A DNA stretch of 38,335 nt from Nitrososphaerota archaeon (GCA_027886905.1 JAPCJO010000012.1:1-38335), one strand, 5' to 3'. Counted from the first letter of the stretch, positions 1 to 7,816 are shown. The notes: a model not told the origin generated them from the letters alone. Made by a program: numbers and translations.

Positions 1-518
1 ACGAAGCCCGGCGTCCTCAGCGCCTCCTCCCTCTTCATGAAGAACGACCTCACCTCCGCGCCGCTGGCCGCGGCCTCGTTGGCCATCTTCACGTAGTCGC
101 CGAACCTGTCCCTGTCGAAAGCCTCGAGGGAGAAGTCGATTCTCGACTCGACGGGCGAGATCTGGTTCCCTGTGATGAGGGCTCCCGTCTCCCGGTTCAC
201 GACGGCGCTGAGGATGTGGGCGGTGGTGTGCATCCGCATCACGCGGTGCCTCCTCTCCCAGTCGATGACCCCGTGTACGGGGTCGCCGGGCCTAAACGAG
301 GCCCCTCCTCCCAACACGTGATAAATCTCCTCGTCCTTCTTGACCACCTCGGCGACGTCCGCACCGTTGAGCTTCCCGACGTCGGAGACGAGACCCCCTC
401 CGCGTGGGTTGAACGCTGTCTTGTCGAGCCTTACCCCGGCCTCCTCGACGGACTCGACCCTCGCGTCGAACTCACGGATGTACGCGTCCTGCCAGAAGAG
501 CCGCTCGGTGTGGGTCAT
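1..518 (-). CDS. alaX: Stand-alone alanyl-tRNA editing protein AlaX (C-terminus beyond window)
   Basis: This frame is open from the ATG at 518 to the window edge, giving the first 172 residues. AlaX enzymes hydrolyse Ser or Gly mischarged onto tRNA-Ala, in the cytoplasm. The N-terminal half carries the glycine-rich segment typical of the AlaRS/AlaX editing fold (FNPRGGGLVSDVGKL, about residues 37-51). A zinc-binding HxxxH follows (RMHTTAHILSAVVN, about 95-108). The presence of the N-terminal glycine-rich domain suggests an AlaX-M type. The downstream zinc ligands (Cys and His) lie outside the window. The start is supported by a TATA-like box at 545-557, about 32 nt upstream. The gene is divergent from the DUF192 gene at 585. 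Family assignment is confident; subtype is an inference. Confidence 0.88.
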   Translation of the reverse strand, partial: MTHTERLFWQDAYIREFDARVESVEEAGVRLDKTAFNPRGGGLVSDVGKLNGADVAEVVKKDEEIYHVLGGGASFRPGDPVHGVIDWERRHRVMRMHTTAHILSAVVNRETGALITGNQISPVESRIDFSLEAFDRDRFGDYVKMANEAAASGAEVRSFFMKREEALRTPGF

Positions 519-544
519 GGCGCGCACCCGACTTTCCGGCGGCC

Positions 545-557
545 TGGATAAATATCC
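545..557. promoter_or_regulatory. Near-palindromic TATA box shared by alaX and the DUF192 gene
   Basis: The sequence TGGATAAATATCC reads almost the same on both strands. It lies about 30 nt from the ATG of each divergent gene (518 on minus, 585 on plus), the spacing expected for leaderless archaeal transcripts. One box could direct transcription both ways. This is inferred from spacing only. Confidence 0.6.
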
Positions 558-584
558 GGGCGAGGGCGAGCGTGTGAAGACGGG

Positions 585-1079
585 ATGGTGAACAGGGTCA
601 GGCTTCTTATCATGGTGGCCGTCCTCATCCCTCTCCTCCTCCTCGCCGCGGGCATCCTTGTATATGATTCTACGCCAATCGCCAGCTCGCCCAACGCCCA
701 CTTCACTAGCTTCACCGTGGGAGGCAAGACCTTCGAGCTGACCTACCTGGCGACGAACCAGAGCGCCCTCGAGAAGGGGCTGATGGGCGTGAAGGTGACC
801 GCCGCCACCACGGAGCTCTTCGTCTTCCCGACCGCGGGCTACTACTCCTTCTGGATGTACGGCGTCAACTCGAGCCTCGACATAATGTGGGTCGACACGC
901 CCCCCGGGGCAAGCTCAGGGACCTTCGTCTACCTCGCCCTCGGCGCGCCTCCCTGCCACATCTCCGTCGTCTGCACTTCCTACCAGCCCTCCGCGAGGGC
1001 CGACTACGTGATAGAGGCGAAGGCCGGGTTCGCCGCCGCGAACGGGATTGCGGTGGGGGCGCCCGTGACCCTCAACTAG
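585..1079 (+). CDS. Membrane-anchored DUF192 family protein
   Basis: The 164-residue product has a hydrophobic N-terminal segment (residues about 7-27, LLIMVAVLIPLLLLAAGILV) that should anchor or export it. A DUF192 domain follows. Its hallmarks are visible: EKGLMGV, a central FWMYGV-NSSLDIMWVD segment, and the C-terminal YVIEAKAGFAAANGIAVGAPV. DUF192 proteins are small extracytoplasmic beta-barrel proteins of unknown function. Here the central part contains two cysteines (PPCHISVVC) that could form a disulfide outside the cell. The start is supported by the TATA box at 545-557. The stop codon (1077-1079) overlaps the stop of the convergent nre gene (1076-1078), so the two genes are packed tail to tail with no terminator space. 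Confidence 0.85.
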   Translation: MVNRVRLLIMVAVLIPLLLLAAGILVYDSTPIASSPNAHFTSFTVGGKTFELTYLATNQSALEKGLMGVKVTAATTELFVFPTAGYYSFWMYGVNSSLDIMWVDTPPGASSGTFVYLALGAPPCHISVVCTSYQPSARADYVIEAKAGFAAANGIAVGAPVTLN

Positions 1080-2356
1080 AAGCTCGTTATCTTCGCCTGC
1101 GTGAGCTCTCTCGAGACGAGGACCGAGGACGCCTTCCACTTATTGCTCGGGATTCTCATCTTGGAGAGGGCCGCGGCCAGTGCGGGCCCGAACGAGTCGA
1201 ACTTGGAGGGCTTCTGCCTCATCAGCTGGCGTATGCTCTCCCTCACGTTCCAGACGCCGAGCGGCATTATGTATCCAGGGTAGGTCTCGCGCAGGACTAT
1301 CGCCGCGGCCTGCCTCCTCTCCGCCTCGAGCTCCTCCGCGACGGCGAGCCTCGTCGAGTAGTAGCAGCCGCCGACCTTCGCGTAGGTCTTCCTCCCGAAG
1401 TACTCCTCGTAGTCGCCGATGATGTAGGGCTCCTTGGTGAACTGGTTCCAGGTCGTGTTGGGGAACCACGCCTCCATCCACTCGAACCTCCACTGCTCGG
1501 GGAGGAGTATCGCCACATACTGGTTGTCGTAGACGTAGTAGCTGTAGACCCGGTACTCGTCGATGGTCTGGAAGCCCTTGACCCTCTCCACGAGCTTGGC
1601 GCTTATCGTGCTGTCCACGGCGGTGATGCTCCACCTCGTCGGGACGAGCCTCCTCCTAGCACCCTCCCCGAACATCCCGATGCTGAGGGCCCTCTGGATC
1701 CTCGTGACCATGATACCGTCCCTGTAGAGCGAGAAGATGGCGTCGGAGGCTTTCAAGTCGCGGTCGTAGTAGGGCTTCTCTATCCTCCTCTCCACCGTGA
1801 CGTTCGATGTCCTGAGCTTCTCCATCGGGGCAGAGGGGCCGAAGGGCTGGGTGTCCTCGCTCAGTGTGAGGACCTTCCTCGGGGCCTTGGACAGCCGGAG
1901 CTCGGAGTCGACGGGCCTGGCGGCCATGGAGAGCTCCTGGAGTTGCTGGAGCGTCCTTCCCGGGTCGGCCGCCTCCTCGACGCTCGCCCTCGTGCTCCCT
2001 CTCACCAGCGAGTACCGGTAGTCCACGATGGTCTCCAGCGGCCTCCCCAGCCAGAACTCCGGCGTGTCCATTATCGAGGTGTCCCCATACTGCGGCGGGA
2101 CCATGGGGCCTATCGAGACCTTCGGGTAGCCAATCCTCCCGACGAAGACCCCGGGCGGGGAAGACCCTGATATCCGGTCGCTGTAGGAGTGGTTCGACCT
2201 ACCGATGGACTCGGCCTTCACGATGATGGGGCAGCGCGGCTTGCCGCAGAGCAGCTTTGCGCCCCTGCACTGCAGGCACATCCAGGCGGGCGGCGCCTCG
2301 ACCACCTCGATGGACTTGGCCACGTCCTCGAACCCCATCCTCCCTGCGGACATCAC
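1076..2356 (-). CDS. nre: Archaeal DNA repair protein of the Nre family
   Basis: The 426-residue protein starts with the Nre zinc motif (CLQCRGAKLLCGKPRCPI, about residues 28-45), followed by the two-domain DUF650/DUF651 body. Nre proteins are archaeal DNA-damage tolerance factors that bind the PCNA clamp. The last residues here are QAKITSF, which fits the short archaeal PIP-box pattern Qxx(I/L)xxF placed at the extreme C-terminus as in known Nre proteins. The first codon of the longest frame is GTG (2356) directly followed by ATG (2353), so the ATG may be the real start. A TATA-like TTTAAG on the minus strand lies at about 2415-2422. The gene is divergent from mre11-rad50, a repair neighbourhood. 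Assignment is confident; the PIP role is inferred from position and pattern. Confidence 0.9.
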   Translation of the reverse strand: MMSAGRMGFEDVAKSIEVVEAPPAWMCLQCRGAKLLCGKPRCPIIVKAESIGRSNHSYSDRISGSSPPGVFVGRIGYPKVSIGPMVPPQYGDTSIMDTPEFWLGRPLETIVDYRYSLVRGSTRASVEEAADPGRTLQQLQELSMAARPVDSELRLSKAPRKVLTLSEDTQPFGPSAPMEKLRTSNVTVERRIEKPYYDRDLKASDAIFSLYRDGIMVTRIQRALSIGMFGEGARRRLVPTRWSITAVDSTISAKLVERVKGFQTIDEYRVYSYYVYDNQYVAILLPEQWRFEWMEAWFPNTTWNQFTKEPYIIGDYEEYFGRKTYAKVGGCYYSTRLAVAEELEAERRQAAAIVLRETYPGYIMPLGVWNVRESIRQLMRQKPSKFDSFGPALAAALSKMRIPSNKWKASSVLVSRELTQAKITSF

Positions 2357-2445
2357 GTTCGAGAGCCAGGTTATCCTACGGGGCAGCTTCGGTCGGCCAG
2401 AAATCCCGGCCGGGCTCTTAAAGGCCTCCGGTCATCGAGTGCACC

Positions 2446-2454
2446 GATAAATAG
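2446..2454 (+). promoter_or_regulatory. TATA box of the mre11-rad50 operon
   Basis: GATAAATAG is centred 28 nt before the mre11 ATG at 2478, predicting a leaderless or nearly leaderless transcript. No Shine-Dalgarno sequence precedes the ATG. Confidence 0.6.
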
Positions 2455-2477
2455 CGACCGCCAATCTCGTCGGACGG

Positions 2478-3734
2478 ATGCACAAGTTCGCGCACATGTC
2501 AGACATCCACATCGGCGCCTTCAGGCAGCCTGAGCTCAGGGCGCTGGTCCTCCAGGCCTTCGACCTCGCGATCGACAAGTGCATCGACGCGGGGGTCGAC
2601 TTCGTGGTGATAGCGGGCGACACGTTCGACTCCAACATCCCCGACCTCTCCTCAGTGAAGCACGCGGCCGCGAAGATTCGTCAGGCGAAGGACCAGGGGA
2701 TCGCGTTCTACGTGGTCTACGGGAGCCACGACTTCAGCCCCAACTACTCGTCGATAGTGGACGTGCTTGAGAGCGCTGGCCTTCTCACAAAACTCGAAAG
2801 GGTGACCAGGAGGGAGGACGGCAAGCTCGACCTGGCTTTCACCGTCGACGCCTCCGGCGCCAAGCTCTGCGGGATCTCCGGGAAGAAGCTCGGCCTCGAC
2901 CGCCTCGACTACGAGCTCCTCGACAAGGAGAGGCTCGAAAGCGAAGGGGGCTTCAAGATATTCGTCTTCCACGGGGCCCTCGAGGAGTACAAGCCGCGCG
3001 ACCTCTCGATGATGGAGGCGATGTCGGTGTCGCAGCTCCCTGAGGGGTTCAACTACTACGCGGGCGGGCACATACACCAGAGGTCGGTCAACTCCCTGAA
3101 GGGCCGACGCAACCTGGCCTACCCCGGCCCGCTCTTCGGGACGGACTTTCGGGACTTGGAGTCGATAGCCAAGGGCAACGAGAGCGGCTTCTACATGGTG
3201 GACTTTGACACGGACGTCAGGCGGGTGGAGTTCGTCGGGGTGACTCCCTGCGGCATCGCGGAGCTCGAGTTCTCCGCGCAAGGAAAGAGCGCGAGCCAAA
3301 CCTACGCGGCCTTGCAGGAGATCGCAAGGAAGGCGACCGTTGAGGACCAGGTCGTGCTTCTCAAGGTCCATGGCGAGCTCTCCCAGGGGCGGACCTCCGA
3401 CATCGACTTTGGGGCGATAAGGAGGCAGGTCCTCGCGAAGAGGCCGCTCAGCCTCCTGCTCAGCTACAGCCAGCTCACGTCTCGGGAACAATCCGCCGCG
3501 GAGGGCGCAAAGCCCCTGTCGCCTTCCCTGACCGAGAAGGAGACGTTCGAGCAGAGGATCGCGACGGTCACCAGCCCCGAGCCTCGACTCCAGGGAGCCA
3601 GGGGAGTGCAGCTCTCGCTTTCCCTTCTAAAGGCCCTCAAGGACGAGAGGAGGGAGAACGAGCTGAAGCCGGACTACCAGTCGAGGATAGAGAAGACCGG
3701 CGTCGACATCCTTGGTCTGGAGAAGACCTCCTGA
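2478..3734 (+). CDS. mre11: Mre11 double-strand break repair nuclease
   Basis: This 418-residue protein is the nuclease partner of Rad50 in double-strand break end processing. The calcineurin-like phosphoesterase motifs are in order: DIHIG (residues 9-13), AGDTFD (about 48-53), YGSHD (about 91-95), FHGALEEYK (His near 163), and GGHIHQR (about 195-201). The third motif is usually GNHD; here Asn is replaced by Ser, which would alter one metal ligand position but keeps the catalytic His-Asp. The C-terminal tail (about 330-418) is charged and probably holds the Rad50-binding helices. The stop codon overlaps the rad50 start by one base (TGATG), so the two are translationally coupled. Unlike many archaeal operons, no herA or nurA gene is adjacent. 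Confidence 0.95.
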   Translation: MHKFAHMSDIHIGAFRQPELRALVLQAFDLAIDKCIDAGVDFVVIAGDTFDSNIPDLSSVKHAAAKIRQAKDQGIAFYVVYGSHDFSPNYSSIVDVLESAGLLTKLERVTRREDGKLDLAFTVDASGAKLCGISGKKLGLDRLDYELLDKERLESEGGFKIFVFHGALEEYKPRDLSMMEAMSVSQLPEGFNYYAGGHIHQRSVNSLKGRRNLAYPGPLFGTDFRDLESIAKGNESGFYMVDFDTDVRRVEFVGVTPCGIAELEFSAQGKSASQTYAALQEIARKATVEDQVVLLKVHGELSQGRTSDIDFGAIRRQVLAKRPLSLLLSYSQLTSREQSAAEGAKPLSPSLTEKETFEQRIATVTSPEPRLQGARGVQLSLSLLKALKDERRENELKPDYQSRIEKTGVDILGLEKTS

Positions 3735-5770
3735 TGTTGCTCCGAGAAGTCACCATCAAGAACGTACGGAGCTACAACGACGACGCAGAGGCGGTGGTAG
3801 AGTTCCCTGAGGGCGTCGTGCTCTTCGAGGGGGACGTGGGCTCAGGAAAGTCGACCATACTCTACGCGGTGGAGTTCGCGCTCTTCGGGACGGCGGAGGT
3901 CAAGGGCAGCTTCCTGCTGAGCGACAGGAAGCAGAGCGGGCACGTGAGGCTGAAGTTCAGCGAGAACGGGAAAGAGCTGGAGGTCGGGCGCGGCCTCGTG
4001 AGGAGGAAGGACAGTGTCGCGCAGGAGAGGTGCTACATCGTCGAGGACGGGAAGCGGACCGAAATGTCGCCCGCGGACCTGAAGGAGCGCGTAATCGGCC
4101 TCTTGAAGTTCAACGAGCCCTCCAATCCCAGGGCCGAGAGCCTCGTCTACAGGTTCGCCGTGTTCACGCCTCAGGAGCAGATGAAGGAGATCATCCAGAA
4201 GGACAGCGAGGACAGGCTCAGGGTCCTCCGGCGAGTCCTGGGCATCTCCGAATACCAGCTGGCCGCCGAGAACTCGGACACCGTCGAGCAGCGGATAAAG
4301 AGGGACGCCTACGGGTTGAAGAGGGCGAGCGAGGACCTCGAGGAAAAGGAGGCTCTCGCATCCGCCCTCTCGAGCGACATAGCGCAGTTCGGGAAGAGGC
4401 TCCCGATCCTAGAGGAGAAGCGGTCTGCCGCCGAAGCGGAGCTCGCCGAACTGGAGTCCCAATCGAAGGACCTGGTCTCGAAAAGGGAGGCGGTGAGCAA
4501 CGTCGCCAGCAAGGTCCCGACCCTCGAGAGGAGCGTGAAGATGCTCACCACGGCGGCGAAGGACGCCCTCGACAAGGCGGACCGGCTCGAAGCGAGGCTG
4601 AAGGACCAATACGTCCCCTTCATCGAGGAATTCGAAAAGAGGAAGACGCCGAGCGAAAGGAGCGCCGGGGCCTTGGACGAAGAGCTGGCGGGAGAGAGGA
4701 GGGAGCACGAAGAGAAGACCGCGACGCTGCGCGTCCTGCAGAACCAGTCCGAGGGGACCGAGGAGCTCCTCCGGGAAGGGAAGTGCCCTCGGTGCGGGCG
4801 AGAAATAGACCACGCCGAGTTCGGCGACAGGGCGGCCCACCTCGCGTCGGAGATCGAGAAGACGCGAGCGGAGGTCCTGCTTTCTAAAGACAAGTGCTCC
4901 GCACTCGAGTCGCTCCGCAGGCAGATGGCGGCGTACGAGAAGGACCGCGAGAAGCACGCCACCTACTCGAAGGAGAGGGCCAACATCAAGCTAGACATCT
5001 CCGAATCAAGGGCGCAGGTCTGGGCCTACCAGGCAGAGCTGACGAAATCGACGCGAGACTTGGAGGCGGCGAGAAAGGAGGAGGAGAGGCTGAAGGGGCT
5101 CGCACAAGAGATCGCCGAGCTAGAGCGAGACCTTGGCACGAGCAGGAGGATGAGGGACGAGGCGAGCCTGGACCTCCAGCGGGCCTTGGCTCAGAGAGAC
5201 GCCAAGAAGGAGTCCCTGGAGAACCTCGCCTCAGAGCTGATGAAGAAGAGGTCGATGAGGGCCGAGGCCCAGAGGCTGGGCGGATACCAGTCTTGGCTCT
5301 CGGGCTTTTTCAGGCCGGCGGTCGAGCAGATTGAGCAGCAGACCTTCATGCAGATGAACGCCCGATTCAATCACCACTTCCAGAGGCTCTTCTCCTCGAT
5401 GGTCGACGACATCGACCTGGGAGTGCGCGTGAACGAGAACTTCTCCCCAGTCCTCGAGAGGCAGGGATTCGAGCAGGAGTACGAGTCCCTCAGCGGAGGA
5501 GAGAGGACCAGCGTGGCCCTCGCTTACCGGCTCGCGCTCAACGCAATAGTGCAGGAGACGGGCGCGTCGGGCACCGGGGAGCTCGTGATACTGGACGAGC
5601 CGACCGAGGGGTTCAGCAAGGAGCAGATTCACAAGATGAGGGACATCCTCGCGGAGCTCAGGTCCAAGCAGGTGGTGATAGTCTCCCACGAGACCGAGCT
5701 CGAGGCGATGGCCCAGCACGTGTTCCGCGTGCAAAAGGTCAGCGGGACGTCGCGGGTCCTCGCTGCCTAG
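3734..5770 (+). CDS. rad50: Rad50 SMC-like ATPase, short coiled-coil form
   Basis: Rad50 is the ATPase and tether of the Mre11-Rad50 complex. The 678-residue sequence has Walker A GDVGSGKS (33-40), a zinc hook CPRCGRE (about 351-357) in the middle, the ABC signature LSGGERTS (about 586-593), and Walker B ILDEPTEG (about 618-625). Two charged heptad-rich segments flank the hook. P. furiosus Rad50 is close to 880 residues, so the coiled-coil arms here are distinctly shorter, with the saving on both sides of the hook. The ATG overlaps the mre11 stop. No further gene follows in the operon: the next gene, at 5845, has its own TATA box. All catalytic motifs are intact. Confidence 0.95.
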   Translation: MLLREVTIKNVRSYNDDAEAVVEFPEGVVLFEGDVGSGKSTILYAVEFALFGTAEVKGSFLLSDRKQSGHVRLKFSENGKELEVGRGLVRRKDSVAQERCYIVEDGKRTEMSPADLKERVIGLLKFNEPSNPRAESLVYRFAVFTPQEQMKEIIQKDSEDRLRVLRRVLGISEYQLAAENSDTVEQRIKRDAYGLKRASEDLEEKEALASALSSDIAQFGKRLPILEEKRSAAEAELAELESQSKDLVSKREAVSNVASKVPTLERSVKMLTTAAKDALDKADRLEARLKDQYVPFIEEFEKRKTPSERSAGALDEELAGERREHEEKTATLRVLQNQSEGTEELLREGKCPRCGREIDHAEFGDRAAHLASEIEKTRAEVLLSKDKCSALESLRRQMAAYEKDREKHATYSKERANIKLDISESRAQVWAYQAELTKSTRDLEAARKEEERLKGLAQEIAELERDLGTSRRMRDEASLDLQRALAQRDAKKESLENLASELMKKRSMRAEAQRLGGYQSWLSGFFRPAVEQIEQQTFMQMNARFNHHFQRLFSSMVDDIDLGVRVNENFSPVLERQGFEQEYESLSGGERTSVALAYRLALNAIVQETGASGTGELVILDEPTEGFSKEQIHKMRDILAELRSKQVVIVSHETELEAMAQHVFRVQKVSGTSRVLAA

Positions 5771-5813
5771 CCTGCGGCCGCCTACCGTCGATTATAGACG
5801 CTTGAGCCATTCG

Positions 5814-5822
5814 CCTTATATG
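5814..5822 (+). promoter_or_regulatory. TATA box of the sequon-rich surface protein gene
   Basis: CTTATATGC is centred about 27 nt before the ATG at 5845, the leaderless spacing seen throughout this window. Confidence 0.55.
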
Positions 5823-5844
5823 CGACGGCGGGGCCGCGGGCCTA

Positions 5845-6600
5845 ATGGTTCGCAAAGGGATGGCTACGACGGCCGTAGTGGCGGTCATCGCAGTCGTGCT
5901 CGTCGGCGCGACGGTCTTTGGTTACATGGTCCTCGTGCCCGGGGCGCAGCACTCCAGCGGCCTCTCGACTCCGTCGACGTCCGCCTCCTCCACGGCGGCG
6001 CTGGGGACCAGCTCGACGGCCCAAGGCACTCTCAAGATAAGCAACGCGGCGCTCTCCAACGGCTCCATCCTGGTGACCATCCAGAACACGGGGTCCCAGG
6101 CGGTGTCCCTCGACTCGCTCCTGGTCACCCCGGGGAGCGGGTGCCTCTCGTCGTTTGCCAGGACGAACACCACCACGACATCGCAGGCTGGTCAGAACCG
6201 GTCCGGCTTTGCGCTCCCCACCTGTCTCGCGATGGCCGCAGTGTTTCTGGTGCAGAGCAACAGCACCCTGAGGCCCGTGCCTCTGGGGCGATTCAATTTC
6301 ACCCGCGTCTTCAACTCCACGACTTTCTCCCGCAACTCCTCCAGGACCTTCTCAGCTAACTCGTCTAGGACTTTCTCAGGGAACTTCACCAGGGGGCCCC
6401 CAGGCAACTTCTCCGGGATCTTCCCCGGCGGCTTCTTAGGAAACCTCTCCGGGGTCAGCGGGTTCCAGCTCGCGGCAGGCCAGGCGGTGACTCTGGCCTA
6501 CAGCGGGGCGATCGGGTCGGGCGTGGCCACCGGGAGCCAGTACACCATAACGGTGACAGCTCTGCAGGGCGAGGCCCAGATCACCCTATCGGCCTCCTAG
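5845..6600 (+). CDS. Anchored surface protein with dense N-glycosylation sequons
   Basis: I do not recognise a family. The 251-residue protein starts MVRKGMATTAVV, followed by a hydrophobic stretch to about residue 31, which could be a membrane anchor or a class III (pilin-like) signal cleaved near the Lys-Gly. A Ser/Thr-rich linker follows (about 38-62), then a beta-rich domain resembling archaeal DUF-type pilin domains (LKISNAALSNGSILVTIQNTG). A two-cysteine segment (C100, C128 approximately) comes next. Between about residues 150 and 205 there is a low-complexity tract with repeated N-x-S/T sequons (NFT, NST, NSS, NSS, NFT, NFS, NLS) and recurring RTFS. It ends in another beta-type segment. 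Likely heavily glycosylated outside the cell; a pilin or S-layer accessory role is speculative. Confidence 0.75.
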   Translation: MVRKGMATTAVVAVIAVVLVGATVFGYMVLVPGAQHSSGLSTPSTSASSTAALGTSSTAQGTLKISNAALSNGSILVTIQNTGSQAVSLDSLLVTPGSGCLSSFARTNTTTTSQAGQNRSGFALPTCLAMAAVFLVQSNSTLRPVPLGRFNFTRVFNSTTFSRNSSRTFSANSSRTFSGNFTRGPPGNFSGIFPGGFLGNLSGVSGFQLAAGQAVTLAYSGAIGSGVATGSQYTITVTALQGEAQITLSAS

Positions 6601-6665
6601 CGTCAGACGGGATGCAAGCCCAGCGCCAAGCCGCCCTTGGAGGGAGCTTCGCGCCCCACCAAGCC

Positions 6666-7367
6666 TCATAGCTCCATTATCCTGACGTTCCGGAACGTCA
6701 CGGTCGAAGTGTCGTCGTGATTCTGCAGTCCCACGAAGCCCATCGTTCCCCTGCTGCCGAAGTAATTCGTCACCCGCTCGCCGTTGAGGATGACCGTGTA
6801 GTCCTGCCCGACCGCTTGGATCTCATAGAAGTTCCACTCGCCCACGGGGTTGGAAGCCACCCTCGAGGGCGCCTGAAAGCTGAAGATCGCGCCCGTCTTG
6901 TCTATCATCGCACCGTCGGGAGCTCCCACGTTGTCTATCTGGATCTCGTAGCCGTTGTTCACCGCGACCCAGGGATCGTTTCCGGGGTCCGGGAACCGCA
7001 CGAACACCCCGGAGTTGTCGCTGAAGTGGACCTCCTTCCAATCGCACCTGAGGACGAAGTCGCTGAACTGCTTCTGCGTGTACCAGAGCAGGCCCATCCC
7101 CCCGAACGACTGCAGCATCCCGTCGACGACGCTGAAGCCACCAGGACCCGCCTGCTGCCAGCCGTCCAGCGTCGCGCCATCGAAGAGCGGCGTGAAACCC
7201 GGCTCGACCGACTGGGACGCGGAAGACGCCGTCGATTGCGCGTTGTAGCCGCCCAACCCTATCGCGGCGGCCACCGTTACTGCCGCAACTCCAACCGCAG
7301 CCTTGCCGATCGTGACCAAGGCCTTGCGCCGAGACATCCTCTTGTCAGGTCCTGCGCCGGCTGACAT
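6666..7367 (-). CDS. Tat-exported DUF1080 (3-keto-disaccharide hydrolase-like) protein
   Basis: The product (233 residues from the ATG at 7367) begins with a twin-arginine signal: MSRRKALVTIG followed by a hydrophobic segment ending near GLGG. The mature part matches the DUF1080 concanavalin-like fold: FTPLFDGATLDGWQ, the SDFVLRCDWK strand, the NSGVFVRFPDP segment, NGYEIQIDN, GEWNFYEIQAVG, and TVILNGERV. These proteins are extracellular and act on, or bind, modified sugars; some are 3-keto-glycoside hydrolases. The longer frame starting at 7418 adds 17 residues upstream of the start. I prefer 7367 because a TATA box (CTATATC on minus, about 7390-7398) lies about 27 nt before it. It is a single gene, downstream of the RNase P RNA on the same strand. 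Confidence 0.85.
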   Translation of the reverse strand: MSAGAGPDKRMSRRKALVTIGKAAVGVAAVTVAAAIGLGGYNAQSTASSASQSVEPGFTPLFDGATLDGWQQAGPGGFSVVDGMLQSFGGMGLLWYTQKQFSDFVLRCDWKEVHFSDNSGVFVRFPDPGNDPWVAVNNGYEIQIDNVGAPDGAMIDKTGAIFSFQAPSRVASNPVGEWNFYEIQAVGQDYTVILNGERVTNYFGSRGTMGFVGLQNHDDTSTVTFRNVRIMEL

Positions 7368-7389
7368 GGTGACTACAAACGGGACGCTC

Positions 7390-7398
7390 AGATATAGA
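7390..7398 (-). promoter_or_regulatory. TATA box of the DUF1080 gene
   Basis: The minus-strand sequence CTCTATATC is centred about 27 nt before the ATG at 7367. This supports the shorter start chosen for that gene. Confidence 0.5.
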
Positions 7399-7442
7399 GC
7401 TGACCCCGACTCCCCCACTGACTCGCCTTCCGTCCCCCGAGG

Positions 7443-7489
7443 CTCCGCCGGTGTAGATAGGCCCCCGGCGGAGGGTGCTCCCCTCCACC
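7443..7489 (-). terminator. Two overlapping hairpins 3' of the RNase P RNA
   Basis: Plus-strand segments 7467-7475 (GGCGGAGGG) and 7481-7489 (CCCTCCACC) pair in a 9-bp stem with one G-U and a 5-nt loop. Segments 7443-7451 (CTCCGCCGG) and 7465-7473 (CCGGCGGAG) pair perfectly in another 9-bp stem. The two share 7467-7473, so only one can form at a time. They lie between the RNase P RNA 3' end and the DUF1080 promoter. A terminator or 3'-end processing signal is the simplest reading. Confidence 0.45.
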
Positions 7490-7496
7490 GAGGTCA

Positions 7497-7798
7497 TCGT
7501 GACGCTTCTCGGCCGTAGTCCTCCTTTTGTTCTAGGCGGGATTCAGCTAAGCGGCCTACCTTGGTCATTGGTGCAGGCGCGTCGTCGACCATGTTCGGCC
7601 TTGCTCTGCACGGGTCAGCCGTTTCATCCCGCTCCCGTCGACCTCGGGATCGCTCCCTCATCGCGTTAGGCGGGACGGGTGTCGTTTCTGTTCTGTTGCC
7701 AGCCGTCTCCAGCTACGTCTCTCGGCGTCGTGCATCCTGCAGTGAGGGAGGAACTTCCCCAGGAGATCCCCGTGGCCCACCCGCCGACTAGCGTCCCT
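7497..7798 (-). ncRNA. rnpB: RNase P RNA
   Basis: This gene-less stretch folds and reads as the catalytic RNA of RNase P, which matures tRNA 5' ends. On the minus strand P1 is GACGCU (7795-7790) with AGCGUC (7506-7501), and P2 is GGCGGG (7785-7780) with CCCGCC (7540-7535). P4 pairs AGU-U-CCUCC (around 7755-7746) with GGAGGACU (7524-7517), leaving the universally bulged U. Conserved single-strand motifs are present in order: GGGGAAGUUCC (CR-I), GCAACAGAACAGAAACGAC, GGGAUGAAACGGC, and CAGAGCAAGGCCGAACA. A TATA-like box (minus GTTTATTC, 7817-7825) sits 25 nt before the predicted 5' end. Small open frames across it are spurious. Ends are good to within several bases. Confidence 0.9.
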
Positions 7799-7816
7799 AT
7801 TACTTCAATACGCAGA

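Noticed and set aside
887-2170. Long plus-strand open frame of 427 codons
   Set aside because: It is antisense to nre and overlaps the DUF192 gene. Its Arg/Gly/Leu-rich composition is that of a GC-rich shadow frame, without domains or promoter.
7475-7791. Three short plus-strand open frames between the DUF1080 gene and tsr3
   Set aside because: They cover the RNase P RNA on the other strand and have no protein-like features.
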